Shown in pieces: positions 45,093 to 59,100 of a stretch of 64,000 nucleotides of DNA; position 1 is the first letter of the stretch; every line of letters begins with the position of its first letter. Location: contig CM049318.1 in NCBI GenBank assembly GCA_026874595.1, forward strand, positions 57,331,750 to 57,395,749. The letters run 5' to 3'. The position numbers were made by a program, and so were the translations under genes. The notes beneath the pieces are model-generated. The model worked only from the letters and a program-made list of their open reading frames with translations, ran no database searches and was not told the origin of the DNA. The stretch comes from Sipunculus nudus (Eukaryota; Annelida; Sipuncula; Golfingiida; Sipunculidae).

Positions 45093-46521
45093 CCTAGATA
45101 CATAATATCTGGTGCTTCCGTATTGAGTAACGTGTACAGTCTGATGGAATCTAACTAGATTAATTTGTCATGCACTTGGTGTCTCGTGTCGTAATTCATA
45201 TATGTTCATAAAATTTTAAGTGATAATTAAATATATATACAGATAAAAACAAAGAGATCTTCCAGGATCCCTCATGGTGGCATTTCAAGATCGATTAATT
45301 TTCTGATATGAATAGATAGTGTCGTTCTATGTTCGGAGAAATTAATCATTTTCCGCAAAACCTGCTATCAAGCCTTATACATTACCAATATCACCAAGGT
45401 ATACAAATGTAATTACTCTATATATCAAACTAAAAGAAACATATTTCAAATAATGACGGACCAAAATGTCCCAGTCCTTAATTATGACTGACCACAAAAC
45501 ATTTTTTTGACAATTCCATTTTGGCTTGAATCAAATTGACCGTTTATACGAGAGATCCCGTTTTCTCTTTCCCAGGCATCATTTTCAGCATAGGCAGATA
45601 TTGTTGAACGTTTGTGTTAATAAATGTACATAAAGACCTAGCAAGGACTCTTAGATTCAAATGTATGTAACAAAATAAAAGCAAAATAACAGATACATTT
45701 CTTTTGGAAGAATTTCTATAGAAGGTAGAGTACTATCGAACACAGCAATTGAGTTTCTTGACTCGGGGTCACAATAAGCTTTTATTTACACATCCTTGAA
45801 AATCCTTGATTTTCATGTATTTTTACGTAAGTATTTGAATTAAGCAAATATTGAATTTTTGAAGTGGGCCTAACTGAAAAAAAATCGCTATTTTATCTCG
45901 ATATGGCGGGTCAAGAACAACACGGCCATACTGCAACCTGACAACAAAATTCAAATTAATTTTGCAAAAAAAGGAAAAAAATAATAGAGAATTAAAAAAT
46001 CTGATAAAAAACCTCGAATAATCCTTCATAATGCCGTGAAAACAATCGGGAGCCTCTTGGATGTACTCTCCTGTAAATATTAACGATATTTTTATTGTTT
46101 TCACTTCCTCTTCGGGTACTTTGTTTGTCAGCGTCGGGAGTATGTTATATAACCCCTGCCCTGCAGCATGTTAGAGTCAGGGCTGGCTGTTGGAAGAATA
46201 GTTAAAATCGATTTTCCTTTCGGTTTCGGGTACCGATTATCGACATAAATTACAGTGCATTGCAGTAATGTAGCGGCGGTTTAGCGAGCTTACAATGTAA
46301 TGTATGGTATAAACTAATGAAGCCTGCTTTTTGACCAGATGTATTTTCGGCAGTGCTTCAATATTTTCGTGAGTATAATTCCTCATGAAAGATTCACTTC
46401 AATCTTAATTTGAACTCTCTGTTGTACTCTGCAGGTTAGAAAGATTGTATTTATTAATGATATCTGTTATTGTAAGAGACATCGATAATCGTATTCATTG
46501 CATCGACTGCATTGGACAAAA
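42182..46521. other. Long stretch without recognised gene
   Basis: AT-rich sequence with one (TA)n tract at 45,037. The open frame at 42,598–42,978 (126 codons with a TTG first codon) is AT-biased and matches nothing known. Confidence 0.5.
45037..45088. repeat. (TA)n microsatellite
   Basis: About 26 TA units. Confidence 0.97.
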
Positions 46522-46668
46522 CAGAGAATCCTCGAAATTACGATCGCCAACCGGACCTTGATAAAGTGGTCACATTTTCGAGTTGGCCGTCTGAACGATA
46601 TTTGATATAAAAAAAAACGTGAAAAGATGGTTCGTTATTTTAAGGTGGTCGCGAGCCAAGTTTTACCG
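46522..46668. mobile_element. Small Tc1/mariner- or pogo-like MITE, copy 2 (diverged)
   Basis: It shares with the copy at 16,074 the blocks CCTCGAAATTA, AAAGTGGTC, GAGTTGGCCGTC-like and AGCCAAGTTTTACCG at the right end. Some interior bases are lost and no clear TA duplication remains on the left. Confidence 0.55.
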
Positions 46669-47270
46669 TATATCTGTTTCATGGTATAAGTTTATATTCA
46701 TCGCAAAAGCAATAATATAACACAGTTAATGTAATCCCTAGAATACTGCTGGCGAAAGCAATTTCCGTTTCCTACTCGTATAAGAACGGAGTTTGCGCAT
46801 GGATTTCACGGGTAAAGTGCTAAATTGAATTCATTAAATTATACAGAAGGAAGCGTCGTTAATGATACTGGCAGCCTCGTTTTCACACGTTTCATTGCCG
46901 GCCAGCTGAGGACAAATAGAAACAGACCAGGACGCTGCTTGAACGCGGTAGTTTATTGGACCCTCAAGTACTGGGGTCAGTGGCTTCAGTAATGAAATTC
47001 CTAGCCGGTTTAACTGCCAGGCGTCCCCTGAGGCTTACGATACGCATCGGGGCACGCCATTTGATCCTTGTCTCAGCTTACAGCTGTGCCCCTGCAATTC
47101 CATTTAGAACAATCACAGGTTCTGGGAGTTTGCGTCTGTGTGTCTTGTATGATGTTGACCAATTTCATTAGCGTTAGTGATTTTGGTTTCACCACACCTC
47201 ATTACATTAAATTAATGCTATTTCCTTCATTTTCACCTTTGTCACTGATATGATCCAGATACACTGATTA
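46669..47270. other. Stretch without recognised gene
   Basis: A GC-richer patch at 46,930–47,110 has an open frame of 71 codons, but there is no family match, so it is not called. Confidence 0.45.
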
Positions 47271-47278
47271 AGTTGCGT

Positions 47279-47450
47279 CGTCACCATCATCACCACCATC
47301 ATCATCATCAGCAGCAGCAGCAGCATCATCATCATCACTTTCCCATTTATCCCATCACAAGCGTCACAAAATGATCATCATTAGAAGCAGCAGCGACACC
47401 CCTACCTCCATAATCATGATCATCATCATTATCATCATGAACATCATTGT
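47279..47450. repeat. CAT/CAG/CAC trinucleotide-rich region
   Basis: Runs of CAT and CAC with a five-unit CAG/GCA run near 47,311–47,325, followed by looser ATCATC runs to 47,450. Confidence 0.95.
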
Positions 47451-50400
47451 TTTGGAACAGCGGCATTGGTAACTATTCATGCACACCAGCGTCCAGGCAT
47501 TCAGTAATAACGCCAGCAACGAAAAGAACCATGTGTAATGACAAGCTAACCCACTCTCGTTCTACCGTTTATTTTTAGGCATATTTGTGTTAATAAACAT
47601 GTCTAGAAAGGCAGCCTGTCTTGACGTGACAAAGGTTTTGTGTGGACTTCATTATGGTCAGTCTGGACAAATATGCGGTCAAGATAAGTAAGTTTATAGG
47701 TCTAGGAGGTGGACAGTAAATCACAATGATAACGGCAGAGCATACCGCTAACGGGAATACACGAACTACTTACCCCTACTCAGTGTGATCATGAGATATG
47801 GACATTTTTTGTCCCATGCCTAATTTTGGAATTATCCGTTATCAGACAATTTGAAAAAAATGAGCCATGAGATGCACTGACTCCCGGGCCGAATAATAGG
47901 ATTATATCGCAAGGCAATGCCGATGTGTTCATAGAAGGGTGGTGGTGGTTGTCTTCGGTCTCACTTTATAGTTATGTTTTCTCTGGAAGATTAGTTATAC
48001 TTAAGAAACTCTAATGCTGACGTTCTTAATTTAGACTATTATTTTGCTATATTTAGTAAATAAACGTCTATATACTTACTTTAAAAAATCTGACATCTGT
48101 TCATAATGTTTGAAGTAAATGAAAATGTTATAAATTTATATTTATGGCGCGAATACAGATCAGGTGTATGCATATATTGTAAAAATGTATTTAACAAATT
48201 TGCTTAGATAACCTGTAAATTACAATGGTGCTAAAATAAGTCCTTGTGTCCGACTTGCTTACAGGTCAGGCACATTTATGTAATTATTCGTGCGGTTATT
48301 TATTATGCCTATGTACCTAATTCTTTCTAATTCTTCTAATTTCTTACCAAATATGACGAAAAAAGTGTTACCTCACCCGCGCACCTTACACGTGATCCCG
48401 TTGTAACGTCTTATATTCTAGCAGTACGTGTCTCATACTGGAAGTTAAAAGATGTTGAACTCCCGCATTTTCTATTCCCCGTCAGTGTGTCGCCTTGGTA
48501 ACGAGTGTTCCAAGCCGAGTCCCGCAATACCTATCGAAGGCTCGGGTTCAAATTTCCATTGCTACCGTTGAGTCAGTTGCTACCAGATACAATACCTATT
48601 TACACACAATGTCAAGTTGACAGAAAATATATTGTTACACCTGAGAACGGAACAGTAACAATACGTTAGCAAGATATGGCGTTGACATGCCTAACATGAA
48701 GACATTTATGGAATTTGCGGAAAGTCGTTCACAGGTTTTAACGCGTGGCTTGCATGATTTTGAATGGAATGACATCTTATTTGTATAATGCGTCTGGGCG
48801 TACATGACTGTAAATGTACACGTTTATAGACGTGAAGCTATTTCTTTGTCTGGGTATTCGAGCAGCCCATCCTTTCTGTTGCAGACAGTCCTCTCTTACT
48901 AGAAGGATGCTGCATAGCAATTAGCAAAGCGCTGTCAGTGAAGGCAGTGTTCATAATGCCGGAGTGGAAAGTATAAAAAAAAGACATTATGTGACAAAAT
49001 ATATACCTGAAGTGAATAAAAAAATATATATTTTGTCCTCTATCTGATGTATGCCCGGTCCTAAATTTGAACTGACAGCGCATGAAGAAATATAGTCAGA
49101 CTTGAGCAGCATACAATAAAATGTTTTAGTGTGTGCACCTTTTTTTACCATGCGTTTAGTATTCCTGTCATTTCTTTATTCAAAACGTCTGTTACCTTTC
49201 ATAAGAATATATATGAAAAAAATGAGAATACGTGTTAACATCTTTCTATAAGAGCGTTGCGCTGATTGGAAAACATTTTCAAGACTCTATATGTTTAAAT
49301 ATCTAACCTGTTGAACCAGACTTTTAATTTAATTGTAACGTTTTATTTTCAAAACCATGAAGAAGACAATCTTTGTGATGGTAACGACAAAACTTTTCCG
49401 GTATGAGTACAGAACATTTTCATAATATTATCGCATTGAGGTAAACGGTTCGATATTGTTATTTGAAACTGTCTACAATAGGAAAAAGAGAATTACAAAG
49501 GTGATCATTGCTGCTTCCTCGTATTTAAGTCAAAAATGCAAAACCATGCTACCAACCACCAACAAATGGTGTAAAAAACAGAACAACGAATTTTGCGATG
49601 GTACTAAGAAATTTTTTTTATTAACTGACGCAAACACATACTTTAAATCTCATTATTATCTTTTTTCGGCCTTCAAGTACCAATGCTGCTTGTACAGGCT
49701 TAAACTTTCACATTTTTTAGAAAGTTTATGTTATTCTTACGGCAAAGCATAATTCATGGTTTGTTAGTTGTGACAATTAAATATTTTCGACTATCTGATT
49801 CCCTTCACCATAATCATCATCTCCACAATCATCATCCCGAAACGAAAACTCCATCAACAGGTCAAATGTTTTAATATATTCATTACTTGAACAATTATAA
49901 ATAGAGTTTAACTATTTGATAAAATAAAATTCAATATTCTTGGTAACATGATTGTATTAAATATCGCTTTGTAGCCCTTAATTGTTATCTATAATGTCGA
50001 AAATCTTAATCGCTATGGAGTACTTTAAAATTAATTTTCATTGTTATAAAGGACCTTACATTTCATAAGAGTCCTTTCTGGCCAAAGCTTGTATAAGCTC
50101 GCACTTGGCGCCCCGGTAAGCAGCTCTACATGGCAATGTGGCTCAGTGCTTTTTGTGACCCTTAACGTCCGTGAACTATACAAGCCCAGTGAGCCTTTGA
50201 CGGCTAATGAATTTTCCAAGCTTTCGCCCAGTCTCCTTTTGTGCCGCTATCAGGCTCACAACATTTAACTATGTATCATCCCCGGGAAGTCTATTCAGCG
50301 AACTGGAGCGCGAGTACGCTGCATGCCAAAAACTACTGATGGTTCCATGTCCACCATATATTAAATACCCTGCCACATGCCAGTGCTTTGTACAAGGAAC

Positions 50401-52340
50401 ATACAGGGATATGGCTGTATGACGTCATGCGAGCAGCTCACCACAGACTGGTTGTTTTTTAACATATGCATTGCTGCAGCGAAAGTTAAGACCAACATTT
50501 TCGTCTTCAGTACCAAATCGAGAATGGTCCAGATGTGCATGATATTGCTAGGAATACTGCGCATGCGCAGTTGCGCGGACCAGTGAAATGGTTATTTAAA
50601 TATATGCGATTGCGATCCTGCATGTATAATATTGACTCGACAGTTCTTGGTTGATCTAATCTACATTCTCCTGCCCTTTTTGGGGGAAATAATGTTAATA
50701 CTCAGTTATTCTTGCTTGCAAATATGTAAGGTTTCCATATGAAAATATGCAAGCTGGGCTCGAGTCCTCACTGCAAACTGCCTTGCATCCAGTCAGAGAG
50801 TGGAACCACATAGATGTTTTGCCACTTTGTGATTGACTGGCACAAGGAGGTAAAATGCTGCATGGGTCTACTGTCCCACAAGGTATTAGGTACTGTGTAT
50901 CTTCGTATACACAATTACGGAAAAGAAATATGTTTAATATTGGTTTTGCGCCTTTTAAAGATCAGGGAAATGTGTATTAAGTTGTTAGAACTGTGTCAGA
51001 TTTCGGGCCACTGTGATCTGAACGTTACAGACTTTTGATAACCGTCCCGGTAAAAGTGCTATATGTGCTACTGATCAGGAACGTAAGCGACAACATTCAT
51101 CATAACGCAAATTCAACCCAGATAAACTCTCAGAGGATTAATTCAGCCCTGCTTAAGGATTTTGAGACAGACAGCACCAGATCTCGTAGGCAGTAGCCGG
51201 CGTTAATGATTGGCCGTAGCATTTTTTGGCGAGGGGCCATGACCTGTATGCAATTATCTCCTTTTTACCCTACGCCGCTGGGAACCTGAATAATTAAAAG
51301 TTGCACCAGCTGAACTATCAGGTTCATAAGACCACGTAAATAAAACGATGAAAAAACGTGGTTTATATGACCTGTTCGCATTATATCCTTGCTCCAGCAA
51401 AGATATGGATGTATGATAAGAAATAATGAACTTTGTTTAGATATTGTACATCCAGAGGATTTGGACGTGGTAGAAACGATAATCTGCTCTCAAGTTTGTC
51501 GATTCACGTCCTCTTACCACCAAACTTTGTCCACAGATGTATATCCGGAATATTTTTGGGTCACATCCCAGCCGCAAATAATAAACCCTGATAGGTGTAT
51601 TACTCCAAGTTTCTCGAAATTGCCCATAGAGGCATACACATTAAACCCCGAGAGTCGGAGGTGGCATGTCGAAATTATTGGTATACCGCTACTAAAAAAA
51701 TAATAAAAAGAATCATTCATATGAAATCATTCAAGTTTCCGTTTTGCTGATTACTCTGAAGGAATACTTTCAAAATTTCAGTTTTGTTTTCAACTGTCAC
51801 TTAATATTGTTCCAAGTTCATTAAACTGCATGCCAGTATTGCTAACTACATGTGTAATTCCTCCAATATTGATCGGATACACAAAGGAATTGTTAGGTTT
51901 TTACAGATTATGCTCTGTGCATGATGGACGCTAGAATTCGCCGAGATACATCAATGGTATTACCGGAATTGGTAATCAAGGCCTTTTAAAAGTATCTCAA
52001 TTGAATGGAATATTTGCAGTCCGATTATCGTTAAGAGGTACAGAAGAATCCTAAATATTCATCTGCAACAAACAGGTACCATATACCTCTATGCACGGGC
52101 TCATACAGCTGTTACCTTAGGCCGACACAGTTTATTTTATAACACTACTGCCATGTCAGTTACGTTATGGGATGGTGCTTATAGATAAAATAAATACACA
52201 AACAGGTCATAAAATACACATAAAGGCCTGTCTAAAGAATGTTGCATTTACTCATTCTAAATTACGAATGAAAATCAGTGGACCAAAAGAGCGTTTGAAT
52301 TAAAACACTATATTAATAATAAGGCTCTGTAATATCTGAT
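47451..52340. other. Long stretch without recognised gene
   Basis: Largely unique-looking sequence. Open frames of up to 104 codons (51,389–51,703) occur, but none has splice, motif or codon support. A tRNA-like fragment is at about 48,488–48,565. Confidence 0.45.
48488..48565 (+). other. tRNA-like fragment, possible SINE head
   Basis: GTCGCCTTGGTAACGAGTGT is A-box-like and is followed 45 bp later by GGGTTCAAATTTCC, a B-box-like block. The stems do not close convincingly, so this is a relic at best. Confidence 0.3.
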
Positions 52341-52347
52341 CCCCTCA

Positions 52348-52371
52348 ACCCCCCCCCCCCCCCCCCCCCCA
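52348..52371. repeat. Poly(C) run
   Basis: More than 20 C residues with one A near the end; assembly length may be unreliable here. Confidence 0.9.
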
Positions 52372-54900
52372 CCACCAAGCTTGTCTGTTCTTACGGTTTT
52401 TACAAGAGGGAATGGTTAGTTATCACCGACCATATAAAAGTGAAAACATGACCCTTTGATTAGAGCATAGATATTTCAAAAGCAACCCAGCAAGGAGGCC
52501 TGCACATTCAATTGTTTTTATGTTGTTCTTTATTTATATATAATATTGAGAGTAGCCTTCTTTCCATTTTGACTGAATAGCCGTCATAGTTACAGCTCTT
52601 TAGCGAGATGCCAAGAAGCAAGGAAATGGCGTCTACTTCTCTGTAAATTTACATTTTTTTCTGCGTGTATTTGCACACCCATTCATTACCTCCACCCATC
52701 TCCGCGGGTAAACAATCGTCTATCCACGCCTGAATATGGTTCAAATTTCAAGTGTTACTTTATTTGTTATACTGGCATGGCGTGTACATATAAACAGCTG
52801 AACAAAACACTTCAGTGCGATCCCCTGGGCAGAGACTATCACTGTTCATGAAAATCAATTTATTCTGAGTGTTTTATGGTGCTGAGTATGACAGCCGTTG
52901 AGGTAAGCAGATATAATTACCAGAGCTAGTAGCTGACGGTTAATTGTGTTGAAGAGCCATCATCAATAAAATATCTAAAATGACACTGGTTTTGGTAGGA
53001 CTTGGTGCGACAGCGCTCTGTTACGTTTCTACCAGTTTATATGCAATCAATAAATAGAGAAAGTCTGTACGTGAACAAATGCTTTGTCTCGGACTCCCGA
53101 CACTTCAGAAAAACATATTTTACAGCCCGCGCAAAGGAAAAGACGTTTATGTGTAACCATATATCAATACAGGAGCTTATATTGGTGACTGGTGAGAGCC
53201 AGAGGACAGGGACTAGCTAAACACAATCATATCCTGACAACGCACCTGCTTAACAACAGCAGTAGTATACCTGCCGTCCTCAACTACCCAGAGATTGATT
53301 TATTCCAACAACTAACAACAGCTGAATCGACAGTTCTTATAGCACAATTTGGAAGTGTAAATATTTATTTTCTAGCTTATGGAAATACAATTTGGCTTTT
53401 AGAGTACTTTCGTTATGCCGGTTACAGTACAGATATATACGGGACAAGCTTTAATTGTATGCCAAAGATTTCGACCCAGGTTGTGTTTTCATTACTGTAT
53501 TGTTTTCTTAATTGTATATTCAGGTGTTAACGTAAAATATCACTGGGTCTCAAGAGACTACAGCAAACAGAGCCACAAGGGCTTGGGGGAGCACGCATAC
53601 ATTGCAGCGCAAGGAAGACAACAACAACTGTGCTTTAATGACCGGATATGTAATTCCAGTCACAAAAAGGAAAATACTGATAATTTAAATACAAGACTTC
53701 AAAATCTTCAGGGGACAGAGCGCCTCTTTTTCTTTAATATGTTTGCAGGCGTTTGTCTGTTAACAACGTAATTTTAAAAAAATATCTATAGGGTAACATT
53801 AAATAAACAATCGATTAAATTTTGGTTCAGAGCTCGGATCCAAAAAGCATCTTCAAACTACCAAGTCTATGGCAGCAAAGCTTTTACAGACCATTCAGTG
53901 AGTCGCACCAGCGTCTATTTCGTGAATAATGAACAAGGCAGTCGAACCAATCAAATGAACCGCGCAAAGATGATTTACGTGGCTGTCGTGCACATCTGCC
54001 ATGCAGCCTAAGCGTTAGCATTAGCGGAGGGCATTGAGAATACGACCAAACAAATAAAAGCGATATGAAACTGTCCCGTTTTCTGGTACACACGTCTTTT
54101 TGTTCAGAATACGTGTGAACAGTGTATTGTTTACATTTTGTCGTTGGACTGGATTGGCAGTTTTGATTTCGGCCCGAACGTTCTCAGGCTTGTTAATTTT
54201 TCATGAAATAGACGTTACAGCGGCTCGCTGAATCAAGGTCTGTGAAACCTTAGCTCTCTGAGACTTGATAGGTTAAAGATGATTTAAAGTAGCCTCTACC
54301 TTTGAGAGAGGGAGAGAGAGAGGGGGCAGTTTGTTTGTCCCGGCCAAGGTCGAAACCGTCATCGTACTAGGAAAAAATAAATTGTAAGGTTCTGCGATTA
54401 AGTTGAATTTCTTTCCACGTGCTTGCACAGTTGTAACCTAATTGGACCACAAATTAGAGACCTGTGTTGCAAACATAGAGTCAATTAACTGTGACACTTA
54501 TTTGTCTTAGATACATATATCTCCTGCAAGTAGGTACCACATACCAACGTTTTATCAGGATCTTGGTCACATTCCGGATCTCGTGATAAAAATGTTGGCG
54601 TTTGTATGCAGTTTCTGACTGCTTTGTTCTTTTTAATGTATTTTAATCTTAAATATGCAAGCTCATTTGCGCAAGTATACCAGCATGTAGACCTTATCGG
54701 GTACTTGACTGGTACCTCATCAGGAATTCGTAGCCAAAACGTTAAAATTTCAAGAGATAGCCTCTAACTGTCACGCCCAGTGATTTGCTGTAGTTTTATT
54801 TTATCCCTAAACAATTGAAAAGGCCTTGGAAATGGAAAATCAAAATCTATGGTAGCGTTGCAAGGGCTTCTGGTGAGAGTTTACTATTCTCATTGTAAAA
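52372..54900. other. Stretch without recognised gene
   Basis: No repeats of note and no supported gene. A GA-rich patch lies at about 54,304–54,325. Confidence 0.45.
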
Positions 54901-54919
54901 TGGTACTCAGTTAAACTTC

Positions 54920-54936
54920 ACCGCCACCTGGTGGCC
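54920..54936 (-). promoter_or_regulatory. CTCF-like motif
   Basis: The minus strand reads GGCCACCAGGTGGCGG, which fits the bilaterian CTCF core CCASYAGRKGGC at every position. A single motif of this length can arise by chance, so binding is only a possibility. Confidence 0.3.
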
Positions 54937-55628
54937 ATAGATGTGTCCTGTAAAAAAATCACGCGGTCATTATCATTATTGCCAAGATATTACATTACTA
55001 ATACTCGTTCGGTTATAGATCTGAACCATTTTTCCTCAGTCCTACACATTTGACAAGCTATCAATTGCATCCAGATTGATGATGTGAAAATAAATTGGGC
55101 CTACGTAGGACGCCTGACAGGAACAGACCATTTGGTGATGATCGGACCAAGGAGAAATCCCCTATCTGTAGCCAATCCGAACTTCAATCATGTAGCAATC
55201 TGATGGCTTTCCGGCAGCCATTTTGTATAGCACTTCAGAGAAAATGCTTCCTGGCGGTGGGAATACCATATTTTACAAGGATCAGGTCAGAACTGTTCCG
55301 CCCCCACTCACACGCAGAGACTCTCGGCTCGTGGACCACTCCTCCCCGGCGACAGACTCCAATGTTTTTTTTTATATATAAATTGAGGCCTAAACTCTAT
55401 TCTTGCACCACGATAAATATGGACTGCTGTACCTAGAGGTGTTTCTTGAGTGGGAGTTTATGACCTCAAGGGAGGCCCTATATAGTTATTTCTTTCTGTG
55501 CTAACTTGCAAGACGAACAGCACAGCCAACCGTTATGTAGGTTTGTTGATGATTATACCTTGATAGCTGAGGAATTTACATTAATTATACAGTTTTTTCT
55601 ATTTCTTGATTTATGATGTGACAAAAGG

Positions 55629-55631
<3 letters not shown>

Positions 55632-55685
<54 letters not shown>
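55632..55685. repeat. (TA)n microsatellite
   Basis: About 27 TA units, directly left of the fold-back element. Confidence 0.97.
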
Positions 55686-55687
<2 letters not shown>

Positions 55688-56033
55688 TAACCTGTTTATT
55701 AACACAGTTTTTGTCAGATGGCAAGTTGGAACGGATCGAAAGCTGTTATATAGGGTGGAGCAACAATTTATAGTGACTATAGTAAGTTATATTTTAACAG
55801 TGAAACCTATGTGGGCATGGTACACAGCAGTACGCATCCCTCTACTATGAAATTCTGCAAAACTGCATGAATGACGTCATGCACATCTGATTATTTATAC
55901 TATTTGCATTATTTTCTTTTCTATATTGTAGTTTGTTGCTCCCCCGATATATAAACACCACGCTTACCGTTCCCACTGCCTGAAGAAGAAGTCTGTGCGC
56001 TTTGAAAACTTTTTGGTTAATAAACAAGTTAGT
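55686..56033. mobile_element. Fold-back (inverted repeat) element between (TA)n tracts
   Basis: The left end ACTAACCTGTTTATTAAC is mirrored by GTTAATAAACAAGTTAGT at the right end, and an inner pair (TGGAGCAACAATTTATAG against CTATATTGTAGTTTGTTGCT) is also inverted. The 348-bp unit lies right after a (TA)n tract, with a second tract 60 bp beyond it. Just inside the right end, CTGAAGA followed later by GAAAA resembles the conserved core of a hammerhead ribozyme, but the stems are weak. It is non-coding. Confidence 0.6.
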
Positions 56034-56089
56034 CTATCTAAAACTAGTAAAACTTCGAATACACTACTAACACGGCTACATCACTGATC

Positions 56090-56091
<2 letters not shown>

Positions 56092-56140
<49 letters not shown>
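56092..56140. repeat. (TA)n microsatellite
   Basis: About 24 TA units. Confidence 0.97.
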
Positions 56141-56143
<3 letters not shown>

Positions 56144-59100
56144 TGTATGTGTGCGTTTTGGCAGGTGGGTGAGTTGATTACAGCAGTGTAATATTCAGTA
56201 TCTTTTCGTATTTTCAAAATTATTCTAAATAATTGAAATACTTAATTGTAAGTTTGTGTCTGTTAATAGAATTATAAAATTAAATTGTAAAATTATTGCT
56301 TTCAATTAAGATAATACATAAACATTTGAAAGTAACAATTCATCAAGTTGCGAGGGAAAAAATTCCAAGATACAAGAATTTATTATTAAGCATGTATAGC
56401 TTTGGCAGCAGACCGGGACCAGAGTAGAGTATTAGAACAGTCTTGTGGTTTGATATTGTTGTATCTGTGTTGATCCGTCGTGGGTAAAGATAAATCACCT
56501 TCTAAAGCTGTCGCGTACTCTTCTTTGAGACACATATCGACGCCGTCGCCAGTTCAAACTAGATTTCTCCGTAAAGGTCATAGGATACCAGCCGGGTAAA
56601 GGACCTTTAATTGATCCAGGGACGGGACAGGTAATCCCTGTCGCAATCTCTGACCCTGCTCCGAGCCGGCCCAACCCACCGTACCTTGAAGACATTGGGA
56701 CGTCCAGCCGAAGCAAACGGCGTTTTAATCAAAATGGCATGAGTCACCTCCGTTTATTGATCAATGTTCACAATGTTCGGCAAGGTTCTTGGCAAAATTT
56801 TATATATTAACACCACCTTCTGATCAGAATTTACCTCAGTTTAGTGAATCCATTGAATGAATAACGGTCTGTGTCCCAAGTGTCGCTCACCTAGAGTAAA
56901 CGACATATTGGTGGCTGTCTCACTGCCCTGACTAAGGCATGTTCAATTTACTAAGATTCGTATTCTCTTTATCTCGGATCTTGTTGTGTTATGTTCAAAA
57001 GGGTTTCTTATGCCATACATCTAAGAGAGAGAGAGAGAGAGAGAGAGTTTACGTCAAGCCGAAACGGAGAGCTGTTTTAATCGGCTGTCCTGTCTCCGGA
57101 ATTTCCTTAAATTAGAGCATGTATCTTTCAATGAGCAAAACCGGATTCTGAAGGATTTAATAATAATAATAATTATTATTATAACATTTACACAATAATA
57201 TAAGGAGAAGCCGTGTATGTAAGTGGTGTAAGTGCTATTGTTCTAAAAGAATTTTATATCATGATAAAATCCTTTAAGGTAACTTATCTATTCCAAAAAG
57301 TTAAGAAAATATGTCATTTGAAATTTTTAATAATATTTACTCATCCAAGACGTCGATTAATAAAAATAATTGTAAATATAATATTACATACATCATCATA
57401 TCAATATAAAAGCTCCATATATGATTTTAAAAACTTTAATTATTCCGATGCAGTGAGAGATCTATTCCCTCAGCTTCTTGGACGATATAAATATCACAAA
57501 TACAGCCGTGACCGTCTCCTGATATGAGAAGTGCTGTTCTAACAGCCACTTTGGATCTTTCAACAAAGCGCGAACAGTTCAAGTCCCATCATGCACGCGG
57601 CGCAAGAGACCTGACGGAAACCGCTGAATCAGCGTTAAGGTCAGTCCTTGAGATTAATGGAAGGGCGATAAAACGAGACATCTTAACTCAACAAGCACCC
57701 ACATTAAGCCTTGAGATCCCTTGGATGCTTGGCAAGCACTGAGAGTTCTTTCTTTGAGCTTTGAAAGTCCTAGCAAATACCATTGATAACAGAGAAGCTA
57801 TTTGTGTCATGGGATGTTATTTAAAATACACGTATTAATGAGACCGAGGTCGATACTTAGCAACGCACGCGGGAGCCTCTCTTTGGACCTGTCATCCTTG
57901 ATGTTTTATTTGTCCCATTGCGTGCTAAGTTGAGAGACAAAGTAAGTACAGTGACGACCTCTTGTGTAAGCACTTGTTGAAACTTTTTTAAATAAGTCAA
58001 AGGCAGATGAACTTTTAAATGTTTTGTGGCCCTTGTGAAAGAGGCAAGTAAACCTTTGATGGAATCTTTTATCTATAAATGTCAGGTTTTACTACGTGGG
58101 TTTATGATGAAGATGGGAATTCGATGAAAAAGCAAGACGTGGCACTCAGATGGAAACGGAAGTTCGCCATTTTTACCTCAGTTGCAAGCGTTTCAGTGGA
58201 ATAGGGCTATCTACAAAACTTATAGGAATAATGGACCTTTACAACAACCTTTTATCCCCTCTCTAAGCATTTTTATGATTGCTATGTCGACAAAAATGTA
58301 GGAAAACGGGAGAAAAGGAGGACTAGAGAAATAACACTGAGAGCTGTCATTTTCATAGATATAAAGTAAAGCTTCATCTTGCTGCAATGAGGTGGATCTT
58401 TTCAAGTAACAGCCGAAGGTAAAAATGCAAAAACTTTCTTGATTTAATGTGGAGAGGCAATTTGTCGATGTACTGATGTAATAGGGTTGAAGTTTTTTTA
58501 TTATTACTAGTTTCTGAAGGCTACGCATAAATATAGGGTAGCGTCAGTGTCGTCATAATAAGAAAATCTAGGTGATAATGAGATAAACTACTTGTACACT
58601 TGTGGAATCAAAAACTTTTTTTTCCATGAAAAATGCATTTCAGTAAATAAATTAAATTACAATAACCACACCTTTTCACAAGATATATTTCATACAGAAT
58701 CAACTTTGTAGAAGATTTAAATTATCCATTGGAGCAATTGTTAAAACAAAATTTAAGCTTAGTAAATGATAAAATGGTACTCTCACAATGAAGGGATCGT
58801 ACTTGCTTTCATCTGCAAATTTGTTCCAGCCTAGTATCCATATTGTATTTTTTTTTTGGATTTACCTGCCTCTTAAGGGTAGAAATGGTTGTACCTTACC
58901 TTCTCCGTGCGTCACACCTGGGACTGGTCCAGAAATTTGAAAAAAAAAACTTTCGGCACATATCTTATACATACATTCGCACATGCATATATTCATTCAT
59001 AAATATTACATATTTGCCATTCTAGAAAGGCGAAGACACCATATTACGGCTTCTTAGCATCAGACTGATGGGCTGATATGGTGGCAACATTTATTTAAAA

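Noticed and set aside
46185-46520. Second hAT copy related to 31,568–32,228 (ATCGAT-rich patches)
   Set aside because: Shared short ATCGATT/CGATAATCG motifs only; no matching ends or 8-bp duplication were found.
51389-51703. Open frame of 104 codons
   Set aside because: No motif, no conserved look and no splice sites that would extend it; overlaps a minus-strand frame of similar quality.
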